From JBCCFK01 sp965262315 (lineage in GTDB: Bacteria; Actinomycetota; Acidimicrobiia; Acidimicrobiales; UBA8592), in NCBI GenBank assembly GCA_965262315.1, contig CBDHFJ010000074.1:1-39982 (forward strand): 39,982 bases of DNA. The letters run 5' to 3'. The notes below the pieces were generated by a model, which was given only the letters and a program-made list of their open reading frames with translations, was not told where the DNA came from and ran no database searches. The translations under genes were made by a program, and so were the position numbers. Numbering within the stretch: position 1 is the first letter of the stretch; each line of letters starts with the position of its first letter. Below are positions 9,102-16,705 of the stretch, piece by piece.

Positions 9102-10985
9102 TCAGGCGTCGCGGAGGCGGCGGAGGAAGTCCTCGACTTCGGTGCGGTCGCGGGTGCGGCGGTAGGGCGGGAGGGCCTGGAGCAGGTCCCACCGGTAGCT
9201 CTTGTTGGTTGCCAGCCTGCGATCGAGCACCGCCACCACGCCCCGGTCGGCCTCGGACCGGATCAACCGACCGGTGCCCTGGGCCAGCATCATCGCCGCT
9301 CGGGGCAGGTCGACGGTGCGGAAGGCGCCGCGGCCGGCGCGATCCCGCCGGGCTTCGAGCAGCGGATCGTCGGGGCGGGGGAACGGCAACTTGTCGATCA
9401 CGACCAGCAGCAGCGAGTCGCCGACCACGTCGACCCCCTGCCAGAAGCTCATCGTGGCGAACAGGCAGGCCTCGGGGTCGTCCCGGAACGCCTCCAGCAG
9501 CGCCGGCTTGGGCAGCTCACCCTGGGCGAGGACGTCCCAAGGGAGGCGGGGACGCAGCGCCTCGACAGCGTTCTCCATGGCCCGCCAGCTGGTGAACAGC
9601 GCCAGCGTGCGCCCACCGGCCGCCACGATCAGGCGCTCGAGTTCGGCCTGCGCGGCCTCCTCGAAGTCCGGGCTCCGTGGCTCGGGGAGGTCCATCGCGC
9701 AGTACAACAACGCCGACGTCTCGTAGTCGAACGGTGACCCGACGTCGATGAACTGGAACGCGTCTTCGCCGAGCCCGATCTGTTGGGGTAGGACGTCGGG
9801 GACCGTGGCGCTGGTCAGGACCACGGTGGGGAGCTGCCACAGCGTTTCCTGGAGGGTGGCGCCGACGTCGATCGGGGCGATCCGCAGCGAGCGCCGGTTG
9901 GGCGGGCCCGACACGAACGCCACGTCACCGTCGGTCATGGCGTATGCGTGATCGATCTCGGTGATGAGCGTGGTGGCGGCCTGGAGCGCCCGCTCCTTGC
10001 GGGCGGCGGTGTCGGTGTCGAGGTCGTCGCGGACGTTGCGCAGCGCGCCCATCAGGCGATCGGCGGCCTCTCGGCCCTTGTCGAGCGCCCGTCCGATGTC
10101 GTCGTCGTGGTCGAGGGTCAGCCGGCCGTCGCCGGCACTCTCGAGCGCGTCGTCGAGGTCGTCGCCTGCCTCGGCGATCTTGGCTGCCAGCTCGTCGTCG
10201 GCGATGATCCCCGCGGCTCGGCGGCTGAGATCCGAGAACCGACCGGCGCTCAACTCGACGCCCGCGGTGGCGGAGATGATGTCCTCGAGTTGGTGGGCCT
10301 CGTCGATCACGACGACGTCGTGTTCGGGCAGGATCGCGCCGTCCGACGCGAGGTGCAGACCGTAGAGGTGCGTGTTCACCACGATCAGGTCGGCGTCGGC
10401 CGCGGCCGATCGTGCGGCCTCGGCGAAGCAGCTGTCGCCCGACGGGCACCTGCTGGCGCCGGGACAGGCGTCGGAGGACACGCTGAGGGCGCCCCAGGCC
10501 GCGGCGCTGGGCTCGATCTCGAGTTCGGCCCGGTCTCCGGTCTCGGTCTCGGCCGCCCACTCGACGATGGCGTCGAGCTGCTGGTCGAGGTCGCGTGCCG
10601 CCACCCCCTCGAGCGCCATCTGGCGGTCGTTGCCCAACTCGAGCAGGCGCTGCTTGCACACGTAGTTGGCGCGCCCCTTGACCACGGCCCACCGCACGCC
10701 GAGGTGTTCGTCCAGGAACGGCAGGTCCTTCTCGGCGAGCTGGTCCTGCAGCGCCTTGGTCGCGGTGGCGACGACGGTGGTCCGACCGCTGACGATGGCG
10801 GGCACGAGGTAGGCGAGCGACTTGCCGGTGCCCGTCCCGGCGCGGGCGACCAGATGGAAGCGATCGTCGATCGCCTGGGCCACCGCCTTCGTCATCTCGA
10901 CCTGCCCGGACCGATGCTGACCGCCACCCGGGAGATGGGAGGTGATCTGCTCGAGCCTGGCGATCACCTCGTCGACCATCACCAT
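9102..10985 (-). CDS. dinG: DinG/XPD-family ATP-dependent DNA helicase
   Basis: A 627-residue superfamily 2 helicase with an XPD-type Fe-S domain. Walker A is ARAGTGTGKS (about 47-56), the DEAH box is VVVIDEAHQLED, and the C-terminal motifs are SATVPD, MSFWQGVDVVGD and QGTGRLIRSEADRG. Four cysteines (one in YVCKQ, three in DACPGASRCPSGDSC) are spaced as in the 4Fe-4S cluster of DinG/XPD enzymes. Such helicases unwind D-loops, R-loops and other structures in DNA repair. ATG 10985 is chosen because TACCAT ends seven bases upstream, fitting a leaderless transcript; there is no Shine-Dalgarno. An ATG two codons further in is an alternative. It converges on the protease gene. Confidence 0.93.
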   Translation of the reverse strand: MVMVDEVIARLEQITSHLPGGGQHRSGQVEMTKAVAQAIDDRFHLVARAGTGTGKSLAYLVPAIVSGRTTVVATATKALQDQLAEKDLPFLDEHLGVRWAVVKGRANYVCKQRLLELGNDRQMALEGVAARDLDQQLDAIVEWAAETETGDRAELEIEPSAAAWGALSVSSDACPGASRCPSGDSCFAEAARSAAADADLIVVNTHLYGLHLASDGAILPEHDVVVIDEAHQLEDIISATAGVELSAGRFSDLSRRAAGIIADDELAAKIAEAGDDLDDALESAGDGRLTLDHDDDIGRALDKGREAADRLMGALRNVRDDLDTDTAARKERALQAATTLITEIDHAYAMTDGDVAFVSGPPNRRSLRIAPIDVGATLQETLWQLPTVVLTSATVPDVLPQQIGLGEDAFQFIDVGSPFDYETSALLYCAMDLPEPRSPDFEEAAQAELERLIVAAGGRTLALFTSWRAMENAVEALRPRLPWDVLAQGELPKPALLEAFRDDPEACLFATMSFWQGVDVVGDSLLLVVIDKLPFPRPDDPLLEARRDRAGRGAFRTVDLPRAAMMLAQGTGRLIRSEADRGVVAVLDRRLATNKSYRWDLLQALPPYRRTRDRTEVEDFLRRLRDA

Positions 10986-11316
10986 CGAGGCGATGGTACC
11001 GGCAGCACCAGGGTGGGTCCTTCGGGCCCGAGATCGAGTCGCTGGAGATCGGGTCGACGATCCCTGCACGACGGGTGCCCGGGAACGGCGACACCCGGTG
11101 CCACGATGACCGTCATGTGACCGTGGTCGGCGGCGACGTCCACGACCGCCGCTGGTGATGGTCGCAGGCCGGTGCTGGTCACGTTGGAGGCGGGACCGTG
11201 GGGCGAGCCGTTCGCCGAGCCGTTCGTGGGCACTGCGAGTGCCGACGACCAGACGGCGACCGATGAGCTTCGTCCCCGCTGACTGAGGACGGGAGGCCTG
11301 CGGGCAGGCGGCACGA
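10986..11316. other. Intergenic stretch without a recognisable gene
   Basis: About 330 bases upstream of the helicase gene. Open frames here are arginine/proline-rich and look like shadows. Apart from the helicase -10 hexamer (10993-10998) and a short direct repeat GAGCCGTTCG (about 11210-11227), I see nothing in it. Confidence 0.6.
10993..10998 (-). promoter_or_regulatory. -10 element (TACCAT) for leaderless dinG
   Basis: On the minus strand TACCAT ends seven bases before the ATG at 10985. No ribosome binding site lies between them. Confidence 0.5.
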
Positions 11317-11347
11317 ACCGACGGTCGGGCCCCGCCCGGCCGTCGGT
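11317..11347 (-). terminator. Strong hairpin after the small membrane-protein gene
   Basis: ACCGACGG-T-CGGGC (11317-11330) pairs with GCCCG-G-CCGTCGGT (11334-11347): a 14-pair stem with one T-G pair and a three-base loop. It begins 16 bases after the stop of the 50-residue gene at 11364-11516. No T-tract follows, which is common for high-GC actinobacterial terminators. Confidence 0.6.
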
Positions 11348-11363
11348 GCTGGTTCGCCTCTGT

Positions 11364-11516
11364 TCAGCCGAACTCGGCGATCACCGCGAGGACGGTGAGG
11401 ATGCCGAGGATCACGAGCCCAGCGCTCATGATCACCGCCTCCGGCCGTCGGCGAGGTTTGCCCAGTCCCCGGAAGTAGCGGATCGTGTCGACCCAGTCAG
11501 CCCGCTGCGCCTGCAT
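11364..11516 (-). CDS. Small single-pass membrane protein, 50 residues
   Basis: A short open frame with a basic, aromatic N-terminus (MQAQRADWVDTIRYFRGLGK) and a C-terminal hydrophobic helix (AVIMSAGLVILGILTVLAVI) that ends in AEFG. It would sit in the inner membrane with its basic end in the cytoplasm. Three things support expression: a TACCCT hexamer ends six bases before the ATG (leaderless arrangement used by other genes here), amino-acid composition is sensible, and a strong hairpin follows 16 bases after the stop. There is no Shine-Dalgarno. It is divergent from uppS, about 100 bases away, so the two may share a control region. I do not recognise a family and assign no function. Confidence 0.55.
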   Translation of the reverse strand: MQAQRADWVDTIRYFRGLGKPRRRPEAVIMSAGLVILGILTVLAVIAEFG

Positions 11517-11522
11517 GACAAA

Positions 11523-11528
11523 AGGGTA
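11523..11528 (-). promoter_or_regulatory. -10 element (TACCCT) for the small membrane protein
   Basis: TACCCT on the minus strand ends six bases before ATG 11516, as expected for a leaderless transcript. Confidence 0.45.
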
Positions 11529-11607
11529 CGCGGTGTGGGATGTGTGGTTGGTGATGCTCGTGGGGACCGGGCCCCGTGAGGTCCACCGATCGGGAGCTCA
11601 CACTCCG

Positions 11608-11613
11608 TAGCGT
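11608..11613 (+). promoter_or_regulatory. -10 element (TAGCGT) for leaderless uppS
   Basis: TAGCGT ends seven bases before the GTG at 11621 and favours that start over the GTG at 11576. Confidence 0.45.
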
Positions 11614-11620
11614 CGATGTC

Positions 11621-12364
11621 GTGATCACGCCCCCGTTCGACCGGTCGACCATCGAAGGTCTCGGCATCGACCCCGATGCCATCCCTCGCCACCTGGCCGT
11701 GGTGATGGACGGCAACGGGCGGTGGGCCCAGGAGCGGGGACTGCGACGCACCGAGGGCCACATCAAGGGCGAGGATGCGCTGTTCGAATGCATCGAGGGG
11801 GCCCTCGAGCTCGGCATCGAGTGGGTGACCGTCTACGCGTTCTCGACCGAGAACTGGCGGCGGCCCAAGGAGGAGGTGAAGTTCATCGTGAACTTCAACC
11901 GGGACACCCTCCGCAAGCGCCGCGACGAACTCCACGCCCGCGATGTCCGCATCCGCTCCATCGGCCGCCGCAACTGGCGCATGCCCAAGGGGCTGCTTCG
12001 GGTGATCGACGACTCCGTCGAGCTCACCCGAGACAACACCCGGATGACCTTCACCATCGCCTTCAACTACGGCGGACGGGCCGAGATCGTCGACGCGGTG
12101 CAGGAGCTCGTGCGCTCCGGGGTCAGAGCCGACAAGATCGACGAGAAGACGATCGCTCGGCATCTCTATGACCCCGAGATGCCCGACCCCGACCTGGTCA
12201 TCCGCACGTCGGGCGAGTCCCGCATCTCGAACTTTCTGGTGTGGCAGGTCGCCTACAGCGAGTTCCTGTTCCTCGACAGCTTGTGGCCCGACTTCGACCG
12301 GACCTCGGTCTACGACGCGGTGCGGGAGTTCCAGGCCCGCTCCCGCCGCTACGGGGGACTGTGA
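11621..12364 (+). CDS. uppS: Isoprenyl transferase (undecaprenyl/decaprenyl diphosphate synthase family)
   Basis: A 247-residue cis-prenyltransferase that condenses isopentenyl diphosphate onto an allylic primer to make the polyprenyl carrier for cell-wall synthesis. Family motifs are complete: VVMDGNGRWAQERG with the catalytic Asp, YAFSTENWRRP, and RTSGESRISNFLVWQ followed by YSEFLFLDSLWPDF. In actinobacteria paralogues make chains of different length, so product length is uncertain. I take GTG 11621, which has a -10-like hexamer seven bases upstream; GTG 11576 in the same frame would add 15 residues and is the alternative. A repeat array begins 10 bases after the stop, between this gene and recO, its usual neighbour. 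Confidence 0.93.
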   Translation: MITPPFDRSTIEGLGIDPDAIPRHLAVVMDGNGRWAQERGLRRTEGHIKGEDALFECIEGALELGIEWVTVYAFSTENWRRPKEEVKFIVNFNRDTLRKRRDELHARDVRIRSIGRRNWRMPKGLLRVIDDSVELTRDNTRMTFTIAFNYGGRAEIVDAVQELVRSGVRADKIDEKTIARHLYDPEMPDPDLVIRTSGESRISNFLVWQVAYSEFLFLDSLWPDFDRTSVYDAVREFQARSRRYGGL

Positions 12365-12373
12365 ACCCCACCT

Positions 12374-12730
12374 GGTTCTGCCAGCGTGAGGGCAGGTCAT
12401 GGTGTGGGGTGACGCTGGCGGAAGGTTTGGCGGTGGTTCTGCCAGCGTGAGGGCAGGTCATGGTGTGGGGTGACGCTGGCGGAAGGTTTGGCGGTGGTTC
12501 TGCCAGCGTGAGGGCAGGTCATGGTGTGACGCCACGCTGGCGGAAGGTTTGGCGGTGGTTCTGCCAGCGTGAGGGCAGGTCATGGTGTGGGGTGACGCTG
12601 GCGGAAGGTTTGGCGGTGGTTCTGCCAGCGTGAGGGCAGGTCATGGTGTGGGGTGACGCTGGCGGAAGGTTTGGCGGTGGTTCTGCCAGCGTGAGGGCAG
12701 GTCATGGTGTGACGCCACGCTGGCAGAAAG
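12374..12730. repeat. Six-copy 61-bp tandem repeat array with AAB-AAB order
   Basis: Units start at 12374, 12435, 12496, 12557, 12618 and 12679, each exactly 61 bases; the last is cut at about 12730. Each begins GGTTCTGCCAGCGTGAGGGC and contains a facing arm ACGCTGGCGGAA. Units 1, 2, 4 and 5 have GGGTGAC before GCTGG (type A); units 3 and 6 have ACGCCAC (type B). The order AAB-AAB shows that a 183-bp block was duplicated. The last copy has a perfect 13-base inverted repeat (TTCTGCCAGCGTG / CACGCTGGCAGAA). The units abut with no spacers, so it is not CRISPR. It fills the gap between uppS and recO. Function is unknown. Confidence 0.95.
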
Positions 12731-12763
12731 CGTGGGTCCGGCGACGATGGTGGTGGCACGACG

Positions 12764-12769
12764 TAGGCT
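12764..12769 (+). promoter_or_regulatory. -10 element (TAGGCT) for leaderless recO
   Basis: TAGGCT ends six bases before the GTG at 12776. It lies just after the repeat array, so recO has its own start site separate from uppS. Confidence 0.5.
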
Positions 12770-12775
12770 CGAGCC

Positions 12776-13510
12776 GTGAGCCGTGAGAGCCGGTACTACC
12801 GGGCGCATGGCATCGTCCTGCGGACCTACAAGCTCGGCGAGGCAGACCGCGTCGTCGTCCTGATCACCCCCGAGCGGGGGATGGTGCGCGCCGTCGCCAA
12901 GGGCGTGCGCAAGACCAAGTCCAAGTTCGGCTCTCGGCTCGAACCCATGAGCCACACGTCGCTCCAGATCCACGAGGGCCGCGGCGAGCTCCACCTGATC
13001 ACCCAAGTCGAGACGGTCGATCACTTCCGGGCGATTCGTGAGGACCTCGATCGCCTGGCCAAGGCCATCTCGATGCTCGAAGCGGTCGACCAGGTGGCCC
13101 TGCCGGACGAACCTGCTCCCGAGCTCTACCGGATGCTGCTGGGGGCGCTCCGGACGCTCGCCGCCAACGACACGCCGCTCGTGACCGCCGGCTTCTTCCT
13201 CAAGCTCCTGGCGCTCGAAGGTTCAGGCCCCTTCGTCGAGGCGTGCGTGCAGTGCGGCGAACGAGAGCCGCTCGTCGCCTTCTCCGAGATGGACGGCGGC
13301 CTGGTGTGCCGCGAGCACCGTCGTGGCATCGGCGTGGGCGACGAGGCCGTGCGTCTGCTCCAGGCGATCCTGGGCGGCCAGCTCGGCACCGCCCTGAACG
13401 AGCCGCCGAGCCCGGCCACTGCCGAGGTGGCGTCGCTGGCCACCCACGCGCTCGAGCACTTCCTCGAGCGTCGCATGAAGACCACCCAGTCGCTCCCAAC
13501 GGTGTCCTAG
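12776..13510 (+). CDS. recO: DNA repair protein RecO
   Basis: A 244-residue RecO, which with RecR loads RecA onto SSB-coated single-stranded DNA in the RecFOR pathway. The N-terminal OB-fold part is recognisable from GIVLRTYKLGEADRVVVLIT and GVRKTKSKFGSRLEP. The central helical domain holds a zinc-binding cluster (CVQCGE ... GGLVCREH), as in Deinococcus-type RecO. GTG 12776 is the start: the sequence begins directly with the family's first strand and TAGGCT is six bases upstream, without a Shine-Dalgarno. A short palindrome (13579-13601) lies about 70 bases after the stop. Confidence 0.94.
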   Translation: MSRESRYYRAHGIVLRTYKLGEADRVVVLITPERGMVRAVAKGVRKTKSKFGSRLEPMSHTSLQIHEGRGELHLITQVETVDHFRAIREDLDRLAKAISMLEAVDQVALPDEPAPELYRMLLGALRTLAANDTPLVTAGFFLKLLALEGSGPFVEACVQCGEREPLVAFSEMDGGLVCREHRRGIGVGDEAVRLLQAILGGQLGTALNEPPSPATAEVASLATHALEHFLERRMKTTQSLPTVS

Positions 13511-13578
13511 CGGCCCCCGAGTTCGAGGACCGGCGCGACGAGCTGATCGGGCTGCTTTCGACGTCGTGACCGACGTGG

Positions 13579-13601
13579 CGGTCGCGATCGGGCTGCGACC
13601 G
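13579..13601 (+). terminator. Possible terminator hairpin after recO
   Basis: CGGTCGC (13579-13585) pairs with GCGACCG (13595-13601) across a nine-base loop. The stem is short and no T-tract follows, so confidence is low. Confidence 0.35.
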
Positions 13602-13656
13602 CGACGTTGTGTGCGGGTGGGCCGCTGCGATGGCCGACCGAGGGAACCGCCGGGGC

Positions 13657-13662
13657 TACGTT
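13657..13662 (+). promoter_or_regulatory. -10 element (TACGTT) for the lipoprotein at 13669
   Basis: TACGTT ends six bases before ATG 13669. It helps to choose this start over earlier in-frame codons, and there is no Shine-Dalgarno. Confidence 0.5.
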
Positions 13663-13668
13663 CGCGAG

Positions 13669-14394
13669 ATGCGCACTCCTCCGTCGTCCCGGTTGACTCG
13701 ACTCACGGCACTGGCCGTCGCGTCCGTCCTGGTGTTCGCCGCGTGTGGCGGTGACAGCGACGACACCGACGCCGGCGCTGGCGCCGACACTGGCATCGCC
13801 GACGACACGGATTCGGTCGGGTCCGAGCCCGAGGCGTCAGGTCGGGCCGAGTGGACCGATGCCGACTTCGAGCGGCTGGTGGCGCTCCCGATCGACGGGT
13901 ACACGCTCGAGAGCGGGGAGGTGTCCGAGTTCGGGAACGCCACCTCGCGCTACCTCGAGAACGTCCCGTCCACCACGGTGACCCTCGGCGCCTTGGTCAC
14001 CTTCGACACCTGCGACCCGTTCCTGTGCACCGACCTCGCGGCCGAGCTCGACGAGCAGGCCCGCGAGAATCTGCGAAGTCTCCTGCCGACCGTCCACATC
14101 GAGAACCCCGACCTCGTCGAGGAGGTCGGACCCACCGAACTGGCGGGAAGGACGGTCCTCGGCATCTACTTCCGCAGCTACGTCGGCCGAGACGACGGTC
14201 AGTCGACGGCGCTGTCCTACCGGGCGATCACCCACGACGGCACCAACCTGATCACCGTGCAGGTCGGCCCCGATTTCATGGCGGCCGGCGGCCTCGCCGA
14301 CAGCGCCGAGGAGCTCGCCGAGCGGATGTCGCCGGCCGAGGGCGCCGCGGTGGCCGAGGACATCCTGACGGCACTCTCCGCCGAACTCGGCTGA
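13669..14394 (+). CDS. Secreted lipoprotein of unknown function
   Basis: A 241-residue protein with a clear lipoprotein signal: basic MRTPPSSRLTRL, a hydrophobic stretch, and lipobox VFAAC (Cys about residue 23). A low-complexity Asp/Gly/Ala/Thr linker follows (about 25-55), then a folded domain of about 180 residues containing a FDTCDPFLCTD segment whose two cysteines could form a disulfide. I recognise no family. The frame is open upstream, but the ATG at 13669 begins the signal peptide and has a -10 element six bases before it. It stands alone between recO and the aldehyde dehydrogenase gene, 44 bases from the latter, which has its own promoter-like hexamer. Confidence 0.82.
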   Translation: MRTPPSSRLTRLTALAVASVLVFAACGGDSDDTDAGAGADTGIADDTDSVGSEPEASGRAEWTDADFERLVALPIDGYTLESGEVSEFGNATSRYLENVPSTTVTLGALVTFDTCDPFLCTDLAAELDEQARENLRSLLPTVHIENPDLVEEVGPTELAGRTVLGIYFRSYVGRDDGQSTALSYRAITHDGTNLITVQVGPDFMAAGGLADSAEELAERMSPAEGAAVAEDILTALSAELG

Positions 14395-14424
14395 GATCCG
14401 GGGTCGGCGGCGACGGTCGACCAG

Positions 14425-14430
14425 TAGCCT
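14425..14430 (+). promoter_or_regulatory. -10 element (TAGCCT) for leaderless aldehyde dehydrogenase
   Basis: TAGCCT ends eight bases before ATG 14439; no Shine-Dalgarno is present. Confidence 0.5.
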
Positions 14431-14438
14431 CCACCCCC

Positions 14439-15866
14439 ATGTTCATCGATGGTGCATGGGTCGAGGCGGAGAGCGGGGATCGGTTCGAGGTGACCAACCC
14501 GGCCACGGGTGCGGTCATTGGCGACGTGCCCGATGGTGGCGCCGTCGACGCCGAGAAGGCCGTCGCTGCTGCGGATGCCGCGTTCGGGGCGTGGGCGTCC
14601 ACCACCGCGTACGAGCGGGCGGACCTGCTCTACAAGGCGTGGCAGCTGATGATGGACCGGTCCGAGGATCTGGCCCAGCTGATGACCACCGAGCAGGGCA
14701 AGCCGCTCAAGGCCAGCCGGAACGAGGTCCGCTACGGCGCCGACTTCCTGCGCTGGTACGCCGAGGAGGCCAAGCGGGTCGCGGGGGAGTGGCTGCCGTC
14801 GTCTCGAGCCGATCAGCGGTTCCTCGTCCTGAAGCAGCCCGTGGGTGTGGTGGCCGCGATCACCCCGTGGAACTACCCGATCTCGATGCTCACCCGGAAG
14901 ATGGGCCCGGCCCTGGCTGCCGGCTGCACCATCGCCCTGAAGGCCGCCGAGGCCACGCCGCTCTGTGCGATGGAGACGGTTCGCCTCTTCGAGGACGCCG
15001 GCTTCCCGGCCGGCACGGTCAACCTGGTGACCGCCAACGACCCGGCCCCGATCGGCGAGGTCTTCTGCAACGATCCGCGGGTCGCCAAGCTGACCTTCAC
15101 CGGCTCCACCGCGGTGGGTCGCAAGCTCGCCGCCGCCGCGGCGGGCAACCTGAAGCGGGTGTCGGTGGAACTGGGCGGGCACGCCCCGTTCATCGTGTTC
15201 CCCGACGCCGACCCGGTGCGAGCAGCCAAGGGTGCCGCCGCCCTGAAGTTCCTCAATTCGGGCCAGGCGTGCATCTCGCCCAACCGCCTGTACGTCCACG
15301 AGTCCGGCGCCGAGCCGTTCGTCGAGACCATGGTCGAGCGCGTCGGCCGCGTCCGTGCCGGCAACGGCATGGAGGACGGTGTCGGTGTCGGCCCACTGGT
15401 CAACGAGGCCGCCGTGGCCAAGGTCGAACGCCAGGTGGACGACGCCGTCGCCAAAGGCGCCGGCGCGCCGGTCGGCGGCCACCGCCTGGCCGATGGCGAG
15501 TTCGCCAACGGCCACTTCTTCGCCCCGACGCTGCTCACCGGCATCACCGAGGACATGACGATCTACCGCGAGGAGACCTTCGGTCCCGTCGCACCGGTCA
15601 TCGGCTACTCGGACGTCGACGAGGTGCTGACCCTCGCCAACGACACCAACTACGGCCTCGCTGCGTACGTCTACACCCAGGACCTGTCGACGGCCATCAA
15701 GGCCTTCGAGGGCCTTCGCTTCGGGATCGTGGGCGTCAACGACGTCAACCCCACGGCAGCATCGGCTCCGTTCGGCGGTATGGGCGACAGCGGTCTCGGC
15801 CGCGAGGGTGGCCACGAGGGCATCGCCGAGTACCTCGAGACCAAGCTCGGCGGCTTCGCCGTCTGA
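14439..15866 (+). CDS. NAD(P)-dependent aldehyde dehydrogenase, succinate-semialdehyde dehydrogenase-like
   Basis: A 475-residue aldehyde dehydrogenase. The coenzyme-binding TPWNYPISM, the general base Glu in VELGGHAPFIVF and the catalytic Cys in NSGQACISPNR are all present, as is ETFGPVAPV near the C-terminus. The overall pattern is closest to the GabD (succinate-semialdehyde) group, which oxidises succinate semialdehyde to succinate, but substrate cannot be fixed from sequence by eye. In the box benzoate pathway a semialdehyde dehydrogenase (BoxD) is needed. This gene is 13 kb from the box genes, on the other strand, so I do not assign it that role. It converges with the next gene, one base between their stop codons. 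Confidence 0.88.
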   Translation: MFIDGAWVEAESGDRFEVTNPATGAVIGDVPDGGAVDAEKAVAAADAAFGAWASTTAYERADLLYKAWQLMMDRSEDLAQLMTTEQGKPLKASRNEVRYGADFLRWYAEEAKRVAGEWLPSSRADQRFLVLKQPVGVVAAITPWNYPISMLTRKMGPALAAGCTIALKAAEATPLCAMETVRLFEDAGFPAGTVNLVTANDPAPIGEVFCNDPRVAKLTFTGSTAVGRKLAAAAAGNLKRVSVELGGHAPFIVFPDADPVRAAKGAAALKFLNSGQACISPNRLYVHESGAEPFVETMVERVGRVRAGNGMEDGVGVGPLVNEAAVAKVERQVDDAVAKGAGAPVGGHRLADGEFANGHFFAPTLLTGITEDMTIYREETFGPVAPVIGYSDVDEVLTLANDTNYGLAAYVYTQDLSTAIKAFEGLRFGIVGVNDVNPTAASAPFGGMGDSGLGREGGHEGIAEYLETKLGGFAV

Positions 15867-15867
15867 C

Positions 15868-16221
15868 TCACGGAAGCGCCGGTCCGTCACCGTCGCCGAC
15901 GGGCTCGGGGTCGGTCGCCACCCATGCGCCTCTGGTCGTGTCGTTGTAGTGGAAGTACACGGGCGCTTCGTTGCGCAGCAGGTCCACCAGGTCGGCGAAC
16001 GCCTCCTGGCGGTAGCGACCGTAGTAGTGGCGGCCGCCGCCACTCGGGAACGATCCGTTCTGCAGCGTGGGTGTCACCCCGGCTCGCCACGCCCACAGCG
16101 TCGCTCGGTCCGCGCCCGCCAACGACAGCCGGATGAATCCGTGGATGTCCTGATACCCACGGGTCTTGTCGGTGACGACGTGCACCTTGTAGTCCTCGAT
16201 CTGCCAACGCTGCCAGGCCAT
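15868..16221 (-). CDS. Hypothetical protein, 117 residues
   Basis: An unrecognised small cytoplasmic protein without a signal peptide or membrane helix. It is rich in aromatic residues: WQRWQIEDYKVHVVTDKTRG at the start, a GGGRHYYGRYRQEAFADLVD segment in the middle, then VYFHYNDTTRGAWVATD and a short acidic tail. The alternating aromatic and hydrophobic pattern suggests a compact alpha/beta fold, which is only inference. Support for the gene is a textbook ribosome binding site (GGAGGA five bases before ATG 16221) and composition unlike a shadow frame. It lies downstream of the CBS-domain gene but points the same way, 103 bases apart, so both may be co-transcribed. Confidence 0.7.
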   Translation of the reverse strand: MAWQRWQIEDYKVHVVTDKTRGYQDIHGFIRLSLAGADRATLWAWRAGVTPTLQNGSFPSGGGRHYYGRYRQEAFADLVDLLRNEAPVYFHYNDTTRGAWVATDPEPVGDGDGPALP

Positions 16222-16324
16222 GGCTGTCCTCCGGTGTCGGGGCGGCAGCCGATGCGGCCGCTCACCCGTTCATCGTCGGGGTCACGATGCTCCCGTCGCG
16301 TTTGTCGGGCCCGCGGTCGTCGTC

Positions 16325-16705
16325 TCAGCCGACGACGTCGGCTTCGGCCACAAGCCCGAGGAGATCGAAGGAGCTGAGGATGCCCTCGACGCGGCCCCGG
16401 TCGTCGACGATCACGAGATGGTGGATCCAGTTGGTCATCATCACGCCGGCGGCGTGGGACAGTGCATCGTCCTTCCCGATGCAGACCACGTGGTCCGTCA
16501 TCGCGTTGGTGATCGCTTCCTCGGTGGGTGCGTACTCCTCGACCAGGTCCCACGACGTGATCACGCCGACGGGGTGGAGCTCGTCGTCGACGACGGGGAC
16601 ACAATGAACCCCGGCGTCGAGCATGAGGTCGCGGACCGGTCCGACCAGTTCGTTCCGATCGACGGTCAACAACTCGGTGGACATCAGGTCGCTCACGGAT
16701 CGCAT
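16325..16705 (-). CDS. Stand-alone two-CBS-domain protein
   Basis: A 126-residue protein made almost wholly of a CBS pair. The first CBS runs from about residue 5 (DLMSTELLTVDRNELVGPV to VGVITSWDLVEEY), the second from about 65 (AMTDHVVCIGKDDALSHAAG to VEGILSSFDLLGLVAEAD). CBS pairs bind adenosine nucleotides or other ligands and sense energy state; stand-alone copies usually regulate a partner that cannot be told from sequence. ATG 16705 has GAGGAG six bases upstream. The upstream extension of the frame is arginine-rich and not protein-like. Its neighbour downstream is the unknown 117-residue protein. Confidence 0.9.
   Translation of the reverse strand: MRSVSDLMSTELLTVDRNELVGPVRDLMLDAGVHCVPVVDDELHPVGVITSWDLVEEYAPTEEAITNAMTDHVVCIGKDDALSHAAGVMMTNWIHHLVIVDDRGRVEGILSSFDLLGLVAEADVVG

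Noticed and set aside
9948..11120. Plus-strand open frame of about 390 codons opposite the helicase
   Set aside because: Antisense to conserved DinG motifs, and rich in Gly, Val and Arg without domain features.
12198..12461. Minus-strand frames within the repeat array
   Set aside because: They translate the tandem repeat itself and have no independent support.
12374..12730. CRISPR array
   Set aside because: Repeat units abut with no unique spacers, the period is 61 throughout, and no cas genes are near.
14439..15866. BoxD (3,4-dehydroadipyl-CoA semialdehyde dehydrogenase)
   Set aside because: The sequence looks GabD-like, and the gene is 13 kb away on the opposite strand with its own promoter.
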